Shown here piece after piece: positions 9,016-17,414 of a DNA stretch of 46,300 nt. Positions within the stretch are counted from its first letter, which is position 1. Each line of letters starts with the position of its first letter. This DNA comes from Desulfatibacillum alkenivorans DSM 16219. GTDB taxonomy: Bacteria; Desulfobacterota; Desulfobacteria; Desulfobacterales; Desulfatibacillaceae. Location: positions 1-46,300 of the forward strand of contig NZ_FQZU01000044.1 of NCBI RefSeq assembly GCF_900142135.1. The letters run 5' to 3'. A model generated the notes under the pieces. It was not told where the DNA came from, ran no database searches, and saw nothing but the letters and a program-made list of their open reading frames with translations. The position numbers and the translations under genes are program-made.

Positions 9016-9713
9016 TGCCCATGGACCGGATAGTTGTCCAAGATTTTAATTTGGACCTGAACCCGCCGGAAATAATCGAAGAACTGCGCATTTCCAAGGC
9101 GGGAAGCTCCATGGTTGCAAAATTTACGCAGCTTCTCGAAAATATGCAAAAAAATTGCAGGCCTAAGGGACTATACCGGCCGGTGGAAGTCGAACGCGTC
9201 GAAGATGACCAGGCAACTGTGGAAGGCGTCCTGTTAAAAAGCCGGGTGTTGGCGGTTCAGCTGGAGGACGTCCACCGGATATTCCCTTTTATCGCAACGT
9301 GCGGCAAAGAAGCGGCAGCCCTTGCTCATGATTGCACAAATATGCTTGAACGTTTTTGGATGGAAAGCATCCTGGACAAAATTCTTCAAGCAGCCATTAC
9401 CCGCACAAGGGAGGATCTGGCACATACTTTTGGATTGAAAAAAACGGTTGTCATGACCCCGGGCAGTCTGGACGACTGGCCCCTGGAGGAACAGGCGCCA
9501 TTGTTTTCCCTCTTGGGGGATGTGGAGGGGGAAGTAGGCGTCCGTCTGCTGGATTCCTTTATGATGACTCCGCGCCAGTCCATTTCCGGCATTATGTTTC
9601 CCGCGGAAACAAATTTTCAATCCTGCATGCTTTGCAATAGGAAGAGATGCCCCAAGCGCAGGGCGGACTATGATCAGGGCCTCTACGACAGGCGGTTCAG
9701 AAAAAGACCTTAG
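9012..9713 (+). CDS. Vitamin B12-dependent methionine synthase activation-domain protein
   Basis: A 233-residue stand-alone relative of the MetH reactivation domain. The segment PRQSISGIMFPAETNF matches the AdoMet-domain pattern P-x-x-S-x-SG-x-x-F. Directly after it a Cys cluster CMLCNRKRC (Cys205, Cys208, Cys213) with KRR adds a possible metal or Fe-S site that MetH lacks; Cys97 (FIATCG) could be a fourth ligand. Such proteins recur in corrinoid methyltransferase operons and are presumed to help reductive reactivation. It overlaps the activator gene by 4 nt (ATGA), and ATGs at 9015 and 9021 are alternatives. It is the last gene of the operon, and converges on the histidine kinase gene 46 bp away. 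No clear terminator is visible in that gap. Confidence 0.82.
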   Translation: MMPMDRIVVQDFNLDLNPPEIIEELRISKAGSSMVAKFTQLLENMQKNCRPKGLYRPVEVERVEDDQATVEGVLLKSRVLAVQLEDVHRIFPFIATCGKEAAALAHDCTNMLERFWMESILDKILQAAITRTREDLAHTFGLKKTVVMTPGSLDDWPLEEQAPLFSLLGDVEGEVGVRLLDSFMMTPRQSISGIMFPAETNFQSCMLCNRKRCPKRRADYDQGLYDRRFRKRP

Positions 9714-9759
9714 GAAAACCTCGGATGATGCGGCTTGGGCGTCCCTTCCCCATGCATTT

Positions 9760-11340
9760 TTAATACAAAGGCGACATATGGGTTTCCTCGGTGATTTTGG
9801 CGGGGAAGGTGGTGACGGGCAGGGTGACCGTAAAGGTGGTTCCGTGACCTTCCTGGCTGAATACGCGGATTTGCCCGCCGTGCTTGGTGATGATGCCCTG
9901 GGACATGGAAAGGCCCAGGCCCGTGCCTTTGCCCTGGGATTTGGTGGTGAAAAACGGATCGAAAATCGAGCCCAGGATGTGTTTGGGAATGCCGGTTCCG
10001 TAGTCGATGACCTTGACGGCGATGTAATGGGGTTCGTCCGCAGGCAGGACGGTGACCGTGATGTTTCCCCCCGACTGGGAAGCGTCAATGGCGTTTAAAA
10101 TCAGATTCAGAAACACCTGCCTGAGCTGCTGGCTGTCCCCGTGCACCCGGGGCAGCTTATCCGTGGAAGAAAATTCAATGTTGATCTTGGATCGCTTGAG
10201 CCGGTTGGAAGCCAGGGCGATGGTGTCCTTGAGCATTTCAGCCACGTCCAGGGGGGCCAGTTGGGAGCCGCTTTCCCGGGCGAAATCCAGAAGGTTGGCG
10301 ATGATGGCCTTGGCCCGGTTGGCTTCGTTGACCACGTCGTTCATCATGTCCATGCGCTCTTCATCGTCCGTGGATTCGTAATCCTCCAGGAACATGTGGC
10401 CGGTGATCATGATGTTGTTGATGGGGTTGTTCAATTCGTGGGCCACCCCTGCGGTGAGGGTGCCCACGGCGCGCAGCTTGTGGGACTGGATGAGCAGTTC
10501 CTCCCGCGCTTCCACGTCCAGGACCATCTGGTTGACGGCCAGGGCCAGTTCCGTGAATTCATCCCGGTAGGACCGTTTGGGCGTGATCAGGGTGTAATCC
10601 CCCGAGGCGATGCGTTGGGCGAAGGTTTTGTACTGTTCGATCCGATCAAGAACCCTGCGGGCCAGGATAAAGGAGTTCACGGTCATGATGGCCAGGAGCG
10701 CCAGAAGGAAGTAAATGTGCATGCGCCTGGCCCGGCTGATGGTCTTGGTGAGGGCCTGCCTTTCCTTGAGCGCCAGCTCCGCGGCCAGGGAAATCATGTT
10801 TTGCCCCTGCTCCCTGACTTCGTCCGTCAGAGCTTCCTTGGCGTGCGCCTCGGACCCGTCCCAGGCGTCGCCCAAAGCCAGCAGCCTGTTTATTAGGACC
10901 TCATACTCCTTGAGGTTGGAAAGCATCTGGTTGTAAACGTTTTCTCCTGTGATGGAAAGGATTTGCTCCTTGTTTGAGTCCAGGATGCGATTGGCGGAGG
11001 AAACGTTCTCCAGGCCGTCCTTGAGATTGGTTCCGTACAGGAAATAGTTTTTTTCAAAGCGCCTGGCCTGCTCGATTTCTATCAAATATTGATTGACCGT
11101 CTCCAGGAAGCGCACTTTGTGGTCCACCTCGTAGATGGACATTAAAAGGCCTATCACCGTGATGAGGGTGAAAAGGAACACCAGGGCGAAGCCAAGGTAT
11201 ATTTGGGCGCGTACGGAGAAACCAGGCCGGGCGAGCAGAGCCTTTCTGGCTTCTTCGAAGTCTCGGGCCCGCTCGTGCCGAGTGTTGACGGCTCCCTGGC
11301 CGGCGGCGTCTTCGGTTTTTTCCTGGGCGGCCTCGATCAT
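9760..11340 (-). CDS. Membrane-bound sensor histidine kinase
   Basis: A 526-residue kinase from ATG 11340. Two membrane helices (about 46-67 and 207-228) bracket a mostly helical periplasmic sensor of about 140 residues. HAMP follows, then the HisKA phospho-acceptor in GVAHELNNPINN (His301). The HATPase domain has the N box NLILNAIDAS, G1 DYGTGIP and G2 GTGLGLSMSQG. The gene starts 4 nt after the response-regulator stop, and the pair is co-transcribed. A longer frame from ATG 11385 would overlap the regulator gene by 41 nt and is less likely. The C-terminus has no receiver or effector, so the neighbouring regulator is the natural partner. The signal is unknown. Confidence 0.88.
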   Translation of the reverse strand: MIEAAQEKTEDAAGQGAVNTRHERARDFEEARKALLARPGFSVRAQIYLGFALVFLFTLITVIGLLMSIYEVDHKVRFLETVNQYLIEIEQARRFEKNYFLYGTNLKDGLENVSSANRILDSNKEQILSITGENVYNQMLSNLKEYEVLINRLLALGDAWDGSEAHAKEALTDEVREQGQNMISLAAELALKERQALTKTISRARRMHIYFLLALLAIMTVNSFILARRVLDRIEQYKTFAQRIASGDYTLITPKRSYRDEFTELALAVNQMVLDVEAREELLIQSHKLRAVGTLTAGVAHELNNPINNIMITGHMFLEDYESTDDEERMDMMNDVVNEANRAKAIIANLLDFARESGSQLAPLDVAEMLKDTIALASNRLKRSKINIEFSSTDKLPRVHGDSQQLRQVFLNLILNAIDASQSGGNITVTVLPADEPHYIAVKVIDYGTGIPKHILGSIFDPFFTTKSQGKGTGLGLSMSQGIITKHGGQIRVFSQEGHGTTFTVTLPVTTFPAKITEETHMSPLY

Positions 11341-11344
11341 GGCG

Positions 11345-11749
11345 TTAGGCGCTTTCGCCTGCTTCAAATGCAATGGGCTTGCCAAGGGCTTCTGCAGCCC
11401 TGGCGATGATGGCTCTCAGATCGTCGGGTTTGAAGGGTTTGGCGATAAAGTCAAAAGCCCCCTTTTCCATGGCTTCCCTGGCCAGGGACATCATGGCGAA
11501 GCCCGTGATCATAATCACTTTGGTGGCGTTATTCTTGGCCACCACGTGCTCCAGGACCTGCATGCCGTCCACTTCCGCCATGCTGATGTCTGTCACTACG
11601 ACGTCAAAAAACTTTTCATCGATGCGTTTCAGGGCTTCCACGGGGTTTTGAAACACTTCCACTTCGCAGCCGACTTTGGCCAAAGCGGGCTTAAGCCTTT
11701 TACCCACTATGGGCTCATCGTCCAGCAATAAAACATCCAAATTAGACAT
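11345..11749 (-). CDS. Single-domain response regulator (CheY-like receiver)
   Basis: A 134-residue receiver without an output domain. It has the acidic pair Asp10/Asp11, phospho-acceptor Asp54 (VVTDIS), switch residue Thr82 (MITGF) and Lys104 (IAKPF). It sits between the cytidylate-kinase-like gene and the histidine kinase in one minus-strand cluster. With no DNA-binding domain it must act by protein contact or as a phosphorelay intermediate. The transporter or the kinase-like/BON protein upstream are candidate targets by position only. Confidence 0.9.
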   Translation of the reverse strand: MSNLDVLLLDDEPIVGKRLKPALAKVGCEVEVFQNPVEALKRIDEKFFDVVVTDISMAEVDGMQVLEHVVAKNNATKVIMITGFAMMSLAREAMEKGAFDFIAKPFKPDDLRAIIARAAEALGKPIAFEAGESA

Positions 11750-11776
11750 GGCATACTCCTATTCGCATAATATAAT

Positions 11777-12601
11777 CTAACGGTTGCTTTCTACAGCTTG
11801 CCCGATAAAATCCGTGAGGATGTGCACTTCCACATGCTTGACGCCCGGGACTGTACGGGCCGCTTCCTTGGCCACGGCCGAGTATTTTTTTGCGTTCCTT
11901 TTAAGCGCCTGGATGTGGATGACCGTGTTTTCTCCGTCCACCCTCACGCGGCAGTCGGGGAAGCGCTCCACCAATTTGGCCTTGACCTGGGCGGCCATGA
12001 GGAATTCCTTGACGCAGTTGATGGAATAGGTCATGGGCTCAAATTGCCTTAAGGCGGCCGTTTCCAGAATCATTTTTACGGCTTCTTCCTCTTCGATCTG
12101 GTTCAGGCTGATGACCAGGTCATACAGGCCGGCGTTGGACTCGTCCTGCTTGAAGACGTCCCGGGACCAGCGGTTTCTCGCTTTTTCATGCTTGGCGATA
12201 ATTTTTTCAGCCTTGTTTTCCGGCGCGGTTCCTGCGGGGTGCAGCTCTTTGATCAATTGCTCAGGCCGTGTGAGTACGCGCACCTTGAAAAAGTGGGACA
12301 CTCCCTTGGCGTAAAGGTGGGCGCCAAGGCCATAGCAGACGATGTTGTCCGGCAGGAGTTTTTCTAAAGCAACGGCCTGAATATACGTCATGCATTGTTT
12401 TTTGAGCTTGGCCGGCATGCCGAATATGCCTGCTGGTTTGTCCAGGGCCTTTTTAAGCTGCGCTACGTCCACATCGTACTTTTGGGCCGTTTCCGGTAGA
12501 ATATCCCTGTTTACAACCGAAAAACCGCCTTTCTCTGCAATCTTTTCCGCAATGCGTGCAGCCGTTAAAGAAGAGTCCGAAGAAATGATAATGCTTGCCA
12601 T
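11777..12601 (-). CDS. Cytidylate-kinase-like protein with C-terminal BON domain
   Basis: A 274-residue protein. The first about 195 residues resemble the cytidylate-kinase-like family: an N-terminal beta strand MASIIISSD, then CYGLGAHLYAKGV, and RVLTRPEQ followed by a lid-like basic stretch (KHEKARNRWSRDVF). The last about 75 residues form a BON-like alpha/beta fold (VKAKLVERFPDCRVRVDG and VPGVKHVEVHILTDF). The expected P-loop GxxxxGK is not recognisable: the corresponding segment reads SSDSSLTAARIA. Nucleotide phosphorylation is therefore doubtful. It lies between a DASS transporter and a response regulator, which suggests a regulatory role in that cluster; this is inference. Confidence 0.7.
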   Translation of the reverse strand: MASIIISSDSSLTAARIAEKIAEKGGFSVVNRDILPETAQKYDVDVAQLKKALDKPAGIFGMPAKLKKQCMTYIQAVALEKLLPDNIVCYGLGAHLYAKGVSHFFKVRVLTRPEQLIKELHPAGTAPENKAEKIIAKHEKARNRWSRDVFKQDESNAGLYDLVISLNQIEEEEAVKMILETAALRQFEPMTYSINCVKEFLMAAQVKAKLVERFPDCRVRVDGENTVIHIQALKRNAKKYSAVAKEAARTVPGVKHVEVHILTDFIGQAVESNR

Positions 12602-12620
12602 GGCTGTCTCCTAATTTGAA

Positions 12621-14426
12621 TTAAACGCCGTAAAAGAAATAAATCATAGCAATCATCACAACAATGAAAACGACGGACACCACGGATCCCGCCTTCATAT
12701 AATCCTTGCTGCGATAATGCCCGGGGCCCATGTACAGGGCATTGACCTGGTGGGTGGGTAGGATGAATGAGTTGCTGGTGGCCAAGCCCACGACCAGAGC
12801 CGCCATCCTGGGATCCGCCTTGGCGGCGATGGCCATGTTCACCACCAAAGGCACCAGGAGCACGGTGGCGCCCACGTTGGATATGACCAGTGTGAACACG
12901 GTGGACAGGATTCCGATTACGGTCAATAGAACAATAGGGCTTACGTCTCCGATGGCGCTGAGCACCGCGTTGGCGATCCATGCAGCCGTACCCGTCTTTT
13001 CCGTGGCGATGCCAAGCGGAATAAGCCCGGCCAGCAGGAAGATGGTTCGCCAGTCCACGGCCTCGTAAGCCTCGTCAATAGTGATGACTCTGGTCAATAT
13101 CATGCCCAGGGCGCCGGTCATGAGGCACATGGACAGTTGCAGATGGAAAACAATGACCATGATCAGGGCCACGGCCAGCCAAAATCCGGCGAACATGGCC
13201 TTTTGGGGCCGCATAGGTTCTTTTTCGATAGGCGTGATAAACAGGAAGTTGCGCTCTTCCGCCAGGAGTTGGAGCCTTTTCCAGTCGCCGAACAATAGCA
13301 CGGAGTCGCCTGCGGTAAGAGGAATATCGCCCAGGTCGGCGCGATACACCTCGCCCTGGCTGTACATGGCGATGGGCGTTACCTGGTAGCGGTCCCGGAG
13401 GTTGATCTCCCGCAGGGTCTTGCCTTCCACATGGGAGCGGGGCGCTACAACGGCTTCCACGCTGCCGGAAAGATCGTCCGTCAGAAGGGTCTTGAATACA
13501 TCCAATTGGGGCTTCATATCCATGCCCAATTCAACGGCCATTCTCTTGGCGTTTTCCTCAGCCCCGAACACCGCAATATCCATCTTGCCGCGCAACTCCA
13601 GGTCCGCCGGAGGCGGCGCCAGAATGTGGTCCGGAGGCTCTTTTGCAGCGACAATGTTTAAAAGATAGCGCTGGCGCAGGTTTCTGACGGTCACTGGATC
13701 CCGGTAATGTGTGAAGTCGGAGGGGATGTGAAGTTCAAAATGGCCGTCTCCGTTGGACGCTTTCCGCTCCATGGCGCTTGCGTCCTGCAGTGCGGCATCC
13801 TCTTTGGGTTGAGGCAGGATAAATCGCCCGGCCACCACAAAGGTGAGAATGCCGGCCGCCACCAGGGCCGCGCCCACCGGGGTTACGTCAAACAGTCCAA
13901 ATGGCTTCAGCCCAAAGGGCTCCAGCAATTCATTCAAAAGAATCAAGGGGCTGGACCCGACAAGGGTGACGGTTCCGCCCAGGATGGCGGAAAAGCCGAT
14001 GGGCATTAAAAGTTTGCTGGTGGGAATGCTCCGATCCTTGCTGATTCGCTGAATGGCCGGCAAAAACAGGGCTGCCGCTCCGATATTTTGCATAAAGCTG
14101 GAGATGAACGCCACGGTTGCCGAGATGAAAATAATGATGCGGTTAGTGCTGCTCCCCGCCAAAGCCAGCACGGGCTTAACCAATCGGTTGATGAGCCCGG
14201 TCCGGTCCAGGCCGGCCCCGATAATGATGACGGCTATGATGGAAATAACTGCATTTGATGAGAATCCTACAAATGCCTCCTTAGGGGTGACCAGCCCCAA
14301 TAAGGGCAATGTCACCATCATGAGAATGGCCACAACATCCACGCGCACCCATTCTACAATAAACAGAAAAACAGCCAAACAGATCATGGCCATAACCATG
14401 ATAATTTCCAGACTCAGACCAGCCAT
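12621..14426 (-). CDS. DASS/SLC13-family anion transporter with internal RCK_C (TrkA-C) domain
   Basis: A 601-residue integral membrane protein from ATG 14426, chosen because GAGGGT lies just upstream; an ATG at 14540 would add 38 non-membrane residues. Two hydrophobic halves of several helices each are split by a soluble insert (about residues 205-400). The insert contains VEGKTLREINLRDRYQVTPIA and LTAGDSVLLFGD, typical of RCK_C regulatory domains. Family helices with NIGAAALFLP and NVGATVLLVP are the paired substrate-binding hairpin motifs of DASS carriers. The family moves sulfate, thiosulfate or di/tricarboxylates with sodium or protons. In a sulfate reducer, sulfate or another anion is plausible, but the motif set does not decide the substrate. 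Confidence 0.85.
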   Translation of the reverse strand: MAGLSLEIIMVMAMICLAVFLFIVEWVRVDVVAILMMVTLPLLGLVTPKEAFVGFSSNAVISIIAVIIIGAGLDRTGLINRLVKPVLALAGSSTNRIIIFISATVAFISSFMQNIGAAALFLPAIQRISKDRSIPTSKLLMPIGFSAILGGTVTLVGSSPLILLNELLEPFGLKPFGLFDVTPVGAALVAAGILTFVVAGRFILPQPKEDAALQDASAMERKASNGDGHFELHIPSDFTHYRDPVTVRNLRQRYLLNIVAAKEPPDHILAPPPADLELRGKMDIAVFGAEENAKRMAVELGMDMKPQLDVFKTLLTDDLSGSVEAVVAPRSHVEGKTLREINLRDRYQVTPIAMYSQGEVYRADLGDIPLTAGDSVLLFGDWKRLQLLAEERNFLFITPIEKEPMRPQKAMFAGFWLAVALIMVIVFHLQLSMCLMTGALGMILTRVITIDEAYEAVDWRTIFLLAGLIPLGIATEKTGTAAWIANAVLSAIGDVSPIVLLTVIGILSTVFTLVISNVGATVLLVPLVVNMAIAAKADPRMAALVVGLATSNSFILPTHQVNALYMGPGHYRSKDYMKAGSVVSVVFIVVMIAMIYFFYGV

Positions 14427-14869
14427 GACAGCACCCTCTTCGCCTATCGACGGTTTCAAATTGGTTACGAATTTTTTAAATAGCAGTTCTTTTTGAATTA
14501 CGACAAAAACGGGGCCTGGGGTCCCAAAAATCATCCCCAAACGTTATGCGGCCGGAACAAGAACAAAAAGGTGAATGGAAAGTACAATAAAGATGCTTGG
14601 CACGCCTTTTTGGTCTGAGTAGTTCCGGTCAAGGCGGTGATTAGGAATTTCATAGCAGGCTTAATTCTCGAGGTCAAGGAAGAAATCTTTGCTTTTTGTT
14701 AACAAATTTGGAATGTTATTTAAGTGAGTGTTAATAAGACTTGGTTTGCGGTAGGAGATTTGCAGCCTGAATAGCTCTCTGGGAAGATCGAAAAAACAGA
14801 ATAGACGGAGACTTTTCCCGTCGTTAAAGGCTTTAGGCGTTTCGTTATTCCAAATGTGCATTGGAAGAA
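14427..14869. other. Gene-free stretch between the transporter start and the qrc terminator
   Basis: This 443-bp region separates the start of the minus-strand DASS operon from the end of the qrc operon. It should hold the DASS operon promoter. I see no convincing -35/-10 pair or sigma-54 site in the needed orientation, and no credible ORF. A TGGCAC at about 14599 on the plus strand lacks a properly spaced GC. Confidence 0.5.
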
Positions 14870-14903
14870 AAAGGGGAGCCTCCTTGAAAGGAAACTCCCC
14901 TTT
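14868..14903 (-). terminator. Rho-independent terminator of the qrc operon
   Basis: A perfect 9-bp stem pairs 14870-14878 with 14895-14903 (AAAGGGGAG/CTCCCCTTT). Reading leftward on the minus strand, the stem is followed by a run of T residues (TTTTTCTTCC). It lies 29 nt past the stop of the last gene of the qrc operon. Confidence 0.8.
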
Positions 14904-14931
14904 GGGAATTGCATATTACAGGCTTAGGCGC

Positions 14932-15126
14932 TTAGTGATGCTCGCCGTGGCCGTCGTGTCCATGATCGTCATGGCCGTGGCCGGAGTCGCCTTTGATGGT
15001 CTGCATAAAGGATTTGCCGAGCACGTAGTTCACGCCCAGAGCCATGATGCAGATGGCGTACCAGAGCCCGCCCATAAAGACGATGTGCGACATGTCCCAG
15101 TGCCATTCAAATGAAAACGGAAACAT
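14932..15126 (-). CDS. Small His-rich single-span membrane protein at the end of the qrc operon
   Basis: A 64-residue protein with a hydrophobic helix (about residues 14-35: IVFMGGLWYAICIMALGVNYVL). A C-terminal tail of alternating His, Gly and Asp (from about residue 47) is likely to bind metal. AAAGGAG lies 7 nt upstream of ATG 15126. It begins 39 nt after qrcD stops and precedes the operon terminator, so it is co-transcribed with qrcABCD. It is not one of the four described Qrc subunits. It may be an accessory membrane subunit or assembly factor, by position only. Hydrophobic helix, Shine-Dalgarno and operon position argue that it is real. Confidence 0.75.
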   Translation of the reverse strand: MFPFSFEWHWDMSHIVFMGGLWYAICIMALGVNYVLGKSFMQTIKGDSGHGHDDHGHDGHGEHH

Positions 15127-15165
15127 TTGCTTTCTCCTTTTCCCGCCTTACCGGGAGCTTGGCCC

Positions 15166-16446
15166 TTAGACCGGGTTGAGTTCGCGTTCCTGGGGGAACA
15201 CCGGCAAATACCTGTGGCTGAGGCTGATGAGAATCACGCCGTAGGCCACGGGCAGGACCGTGGTGGCCAGTTCCTGCCAACTCGGGAAGTACAGGGCGAA
15301 CTGGTCGAAGGTCATGATGGGCGCCGCCATGACCTGGAGGACCATGACCCAGCGGTTGATCATGGCGCACATGGAGCCCAGCAGGACTGCCACAACCAAA
15401 GCGGGCTTGCTCTGCCTGCCCTTTTTGCTCACCAGGATCAGGGCCGGAATTACGGAGCACAGGATTTCAATCAACAGAATCCAGGGAACCCCTCCCAGCT
15501 TGGTGTAGATCAGGGAGGCGTTGGTGTAAAAATCCGTGATCTGCAGGCCGTGCTTGGGCAGCATGACGAATCCCCAGTACAGGGTGTCGGCGATTTTGGC
15601 GATGGAGTAGGTCAGGAGCATCCACCCTGCAATCTTGGCCAGCAGTTCCACCACATTGTCCTTCACCAGCTTTTTGCGGGTGATGGCTTCCGTGATTTTG
15701 GTCACCAGGATGGTGAAGCAGGGGCCGCAGGCCGCCGCAGACCAGGTGAACAGGAAGAAGGTGGTGGGCCAGATGTAAAACTCGGGGCGGTAGGCGAAAG
15801 GCCTGCCGAACAAAACGCCGGCCACGCCGCCCAGGGAGCCCTGGTGGAAGAAGGACAGGAACGCGCCTGTGGCCGCAAAGATGGCCATGACTTCGTGGAA
15901 GTTATGGGCGGTGTGATGGAAGAAGGGGATTTCGTCCAATTTGCGGTTTTCCAAAACCAGGGGAATGTATTCGATGCACAGGACCCCAAAGTAGCAGCTC
16001 AGGCAGAAGGCCACCTCCGTCAGCATGGAGTGCACGTTCGCATGCCAGAAGATGAACCACCCGCGGAGAGGCTGACCAATATCGATCGCCAGGATCAAAA
16101 GGGCGGAACTGTAGCAGATAAACCCAATGAGCACGGCGTAGTTGATGATATACTTCAGGGGGTCTTTGCCGATGACGTACCGGAGGAGGCCGGTGAAAAA
16201 GGCGCCGCCGCCCACGGCGATAACGGCCAAGTCGGCCCAGATCCAGAGTGCGAAGCCGTAGTAGTCGTTCATGTTGGTCTGGTTGAGGCCCTTGAACCAA
16301 CACAGGAACATGGCGTATACGCCCCACAGGAGGACGGTTCCGAAAAAGCCCAGCCACAGGACAAACTGCCACAACGGGGCTCTTTGAACCCCCTCGGGGT
16401 GCAGTTGCGACTCCAGTCGAACTAGTTTTTGATAGGCTGCTTCCAT
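15166..16446 (-). CDS. qrcD: QrcD, NrfD/PsrC-type membrane subunit of menaquinone reductase
   Basis: A polytopic protein of 426 residues with about ten membrane helices, in the NrfD/PsrC family of quinone-interacting subunits without heme. It anchors the periplasmic Qrc subunits and reduces menaquinone. FFHHTAHNFHEVMAIFA and FWHANVHSMLTEVAF are His-bearing segments typical of the family. Start ATG 16446 is preferred because AAGGAG lies 8 nt upstream; an in-frame ATG at 16491 would add 15 residues but has no ribosome-binding site. Order qrcA-B-C-D on the minus strand supports the subunit identity. Confidence 0.9.
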   Translation of the reverse strand: MEAAYQKLVRLESQLHPEGVQRAPLWQFVLWLGFFGTVLLWGVYAMFLCWFKGLNQTNMNDYYGFALWIWADLAVIAVGGGAFFTGLLRYVIGKDPLKYIINYAVLIGFICYSSALLILAIDIGQPLRGWFIFWHANVHSMLTEVAFCLSCYFGVLCIEYIPLVLENRKLDEIPFFHHTAHNFHEVMAIFAATGAFLSFFHQGSLGGVAGVLFGRPFAYRPEFYIWPTTFFLFTWSAAACGPCFTILVTKITEAITRKKLVKDNVVELLAKIAGWMLLTYSIAKIADTLYWGFVMLPKHGLQITDFYTNASLIYTKLGGVPWILLIEILCSVIPALILVSKKGRQSKPALVVAVLLGSMCAMINRWVMVLQVMAAPIMTFDQFALYFPSWQELATTVLPVAYGVILISLSHRYLPVFPQERELNPV

Positions 16447-16534
16447 TAGTGCTGCTCCTTGCCAATCAATGTATTCAAGCTGTTCATTCAAGTTTTCAGC
16501 TTAAGCGGCGATTGTGAATCGCCGCCTTTTGGCC

Positions 16535-17395
16535 TTAGTGATGACCTCCCGAAGGCTTTTTATCCGCCGGGCTGGTTTCCCTAAGGGATGCGTTGCCGGC
16601 CTTAACCACCCAATCTCTGGCGGAAAGGTAGTAAACCTTGGGATTGGTGTCCAACTCCTCCAGCAGGCGGAAGGGCTTGCGGCCCTGCAGTACGGCGTGG
16701 CCTTCGTGCTTGTCGTTTACGACCTTGTGCACCATGTGGCGCTCGTTGTTCAGGTCGCCGAAGGTGATGGCGCCGGCCGGGCAGGCCTGGGTGCACGCGG
16801 TCTGGTATTCGTGTTCTTCCAGTTCGCGGCCTTCGTAAAAAGCCCTGTCCATGGCCCGTTGATATCTGTGGAAGCAAAAGCTGCATTTTTCCACGATGCC
16901 GCGCATGCGCACGGAGACGTCCGGGCTCAGGTATTCCTTCATGTCTGCGGGGAATTTGGGATCCCACCAGTTAAAGTAACGCGCTTTGTATGGGCAGGCG
17001 CCCATGCAGTAACGGCATCCGAAGCAGCGGGTGTAAATCTGGCTGACGATGCCCGTCTTATAGCTGTAATCCGTTGCAGTAGCCGGACACACGGAAACGC
17101 AGGGGCTGTGTCCCGCGTCGTGCTTGCCCCCGCAATGCATGCAGGGCCTGGGCAGGTAACAGGTTTCGGCTTCGGGAAAGGCTTTGCCGTTGCTCAGTTT
17201 AAAAACCCGCATCCAGGTGATGGTGTCCAGTTTGTTTGTCTCGTCCGGTTTGGTGGGGACGTTATTCTCCGCCATGCAGGCCACCATGCAGGCGCCGCAA
17301 CCGGTGCACTTGTCCAGGTCGATGACCATCCCGTATTTGGAGCCTTGGGCGTGGCCGTTTCCTTCCTGGTGTCCGTGTCCTTGTGTTTCTCCCAT
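16535..17395 (-). CDS. qrcC: QrcC, periplasmic iron-sulfur subunit of menaquinone reductase
   Basis: A 286-residue ferredoxin-like protein with four cysteine clusters: Cys30/33/36/40, Cys85/88/99/103, Cys124/127/130/134 and Cys171/174/201/205. This is the PhsB/NrfC-type arrangement for four Fe-S centres. It passes electrons from QrcA/QrcB to QrcD. It has no signal peptide of its own, so it should cross the membrane with the Tat-exported QrcB. The N-terminal about 20 residues and the C-terminal GGHH are rich in His and Gly, like the tail of the small protein at the operon end. The start has AAGGTGAGG a few nt upstream. Confidence 0.92.
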   Translation of the reverse strand: MGETQGHGHQEGNGHAQGSKYGMVIDLDKCTGCGACMVACMAENNVPTKPDETNKLDTITWMRVFKLSNGKAFPEAETCYLPRPCMHCGGKHDAGHSPCVSVCPATATDYSYKTGIVSQIYTRCFGCRYCMGACPYKARYFNWWDPKFPADMKEYLSPDVSVRMRGIVEKCSFCFHRYQRAMDRAFYEGRELEEHEYQTACTQACPAGAITFGDLNNERHMVHKVVNDKHEGHAVLQGRKPFRLLEELDTNPKVYYLSARDWVVKAGNASLRETSPADKKPSGGHH

Positions 17396-17414
17396 TAGAA
17401 CCTCACCTTATGGA

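Noticed and set aside
9760-11385. Longer histidine kinase start at 11385
   Set aside because: It would overlap the response-regulator gene by 41 nt; ATG 11340 lies 4 nt after that stop, the usual spacing of a coupled pair.
14595-14615. Sigma-54 promoter at TTGGCACGCCTTTTTGG
   Set aside because: The GG is not followed by GC at the required 10-nt spacing, and the direction points into the end of the qrc operon.
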